A DNA stretch of 29,856 nucleotides from assembly GCA_030141605.1 (NCBI GenBank), contig JAQGDQ010001679.1, positions 1 to 29,856 on the forward strand, in the 5' to 3' direction. Below are positions 29,465 to 29,856 of the stretch, in pieces; within the stretch, counting starts at the first letter, position 1; each line of letters opens with the position of its first letter. The DNA is from Tubiluchus corallicola. Taxonomy: Eukaryota; Priapulida; Priapulimorpha; Priapulimorphida; Tubiluchidae. A model generated the notes under the pieces. That model made no database searches. It was not told the DNA's origin and was given only the letters and a program-made list of their open reading frames with translations. A program made the position numbers and the translations under genes.

Positions 29465-29795
29465 ACTCAGCAAAACGAGTACAGTACTAAGATGTACTCA
29501 GCACTCAGGAAAAGCACTCAGCAGAATTAGTGCAGTACTAAGATGTACTCAGCACTCAGCAAAAGTACTCAGCAGAATTAGTGCAGTACTAAGATGTACT
29601 CAGCACTCAGGAAAAGCACTCAGCAGAATTAGTACAGTACTAAGATGTACTCAGCACTCAGCAGAATCAGTACAGTACTAAGATGTACTCAGCACTCAGC
29701 AGAATTAGTACAGTACTAAGATGTACTCAGCACTCAGCAGAATTAGTACAGTACTAAAATGTTGTCAGTACTCAGCAGAATTAGTACAGTACATT
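29465..29795 (-). repeat. 38-bp minisatellite, right-arm copy
   Basis: This is the mirror of 20590-20925 with equal overall length but a different order of unit variants (for example GGAAAAGCACTCAGC units). Confidence 0.92.
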
Positions 29796-29856
29796 ACCAC
29801 AAAGTTGTGAATATACAAGATTACAGATGTCTGGCTTCGACTATAAATAATAAATT

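Larger units (their letters stand above)
26650..29856 (-). repeat. Right arm of the inverted repeat (runs off the window)
   Basis: This is the reverse complement of 20534-23826. The last base shown corresponds to about 20534, only about 15 bases inside intron 3 from exon 3, so the arm may continue into an antisense exon 3. Sampled parts of the 40-bp array are almost identical to the left arm. Clusters of differences occur in the family A part. Confidence 0.97.

Overview
The window is nuclear DNA of an animal. Its genes are split by canonical GT-AG introns, about two thirds of its bases are A or T, and it is packed with minisatellites, MITE-like transposons and a 5S-rRNA-derived SINE-like element. 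The three recognisable genes are conserved across animals. The repeats suggest a marine invertebrate, possibly a lophotrochozoan, but the phylum cannot be fixed from the sequence alone.

Layout from left to right. At 344-622 (-) are the last two coding exons of an ethanolamine kinase (ETNK1/2 type). At 3560-11302 (+) are the last five coding exons of WDR24, a GATOR2 subunit; they carry the C-terminal zinc-binding/RING region and the stop codon. WDR24 introns hold a 1.3-kb TA-flanked element upstream, a 266-bp snap-back MITE, an (AAY)n microsatellite, a pogo-like MITE and a 2.3-kb array of about 31-bp units. A 5S-derived element and a diverged copy of dispersed family A follow the WDR24 stop. 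At 14174-22766 (+) are the first four coding exons of a VAT1 homologue of the MDR/quinone oxidoreductase superfamily. Its introns hold two inverted copies of a 0.6-kb MITE, a 42-bp array, a 75-bp array that grew from a unit inside family A, a 38-bp array and a 48-bp array.

The last third is a large inverted repeat. Left arm 20534-23826 and right arm 26650-29856 surround a 2.8-kb spacer. The right arm holds an antisense copy of VAT1 exon 4 with both splice sites, and it runs off the window edge about 10 bases short of the exon 3 copy. The arms differ by point changes, by one 48-bp unit and by 38 bp in a short repeat. They are therefore not a simple read fold-back of one molecule, but a haplotype misjoin remains a strong alternative to a true palindrome. 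VAT1 exon 5 is not visible in the spacer.

The genes have unrelated jobs: phosphatidylethanolamine synthesis, amino-acid signalling to mTORC1, and a membrane-associated oxidoreductase-fold protein. Nothing suggests they work together. The main interest is structural: the inverted repeat, the interleaved ETNK and WDR24 fragments, and about a dozen unrelated tandem arrays, almost all inside introns.
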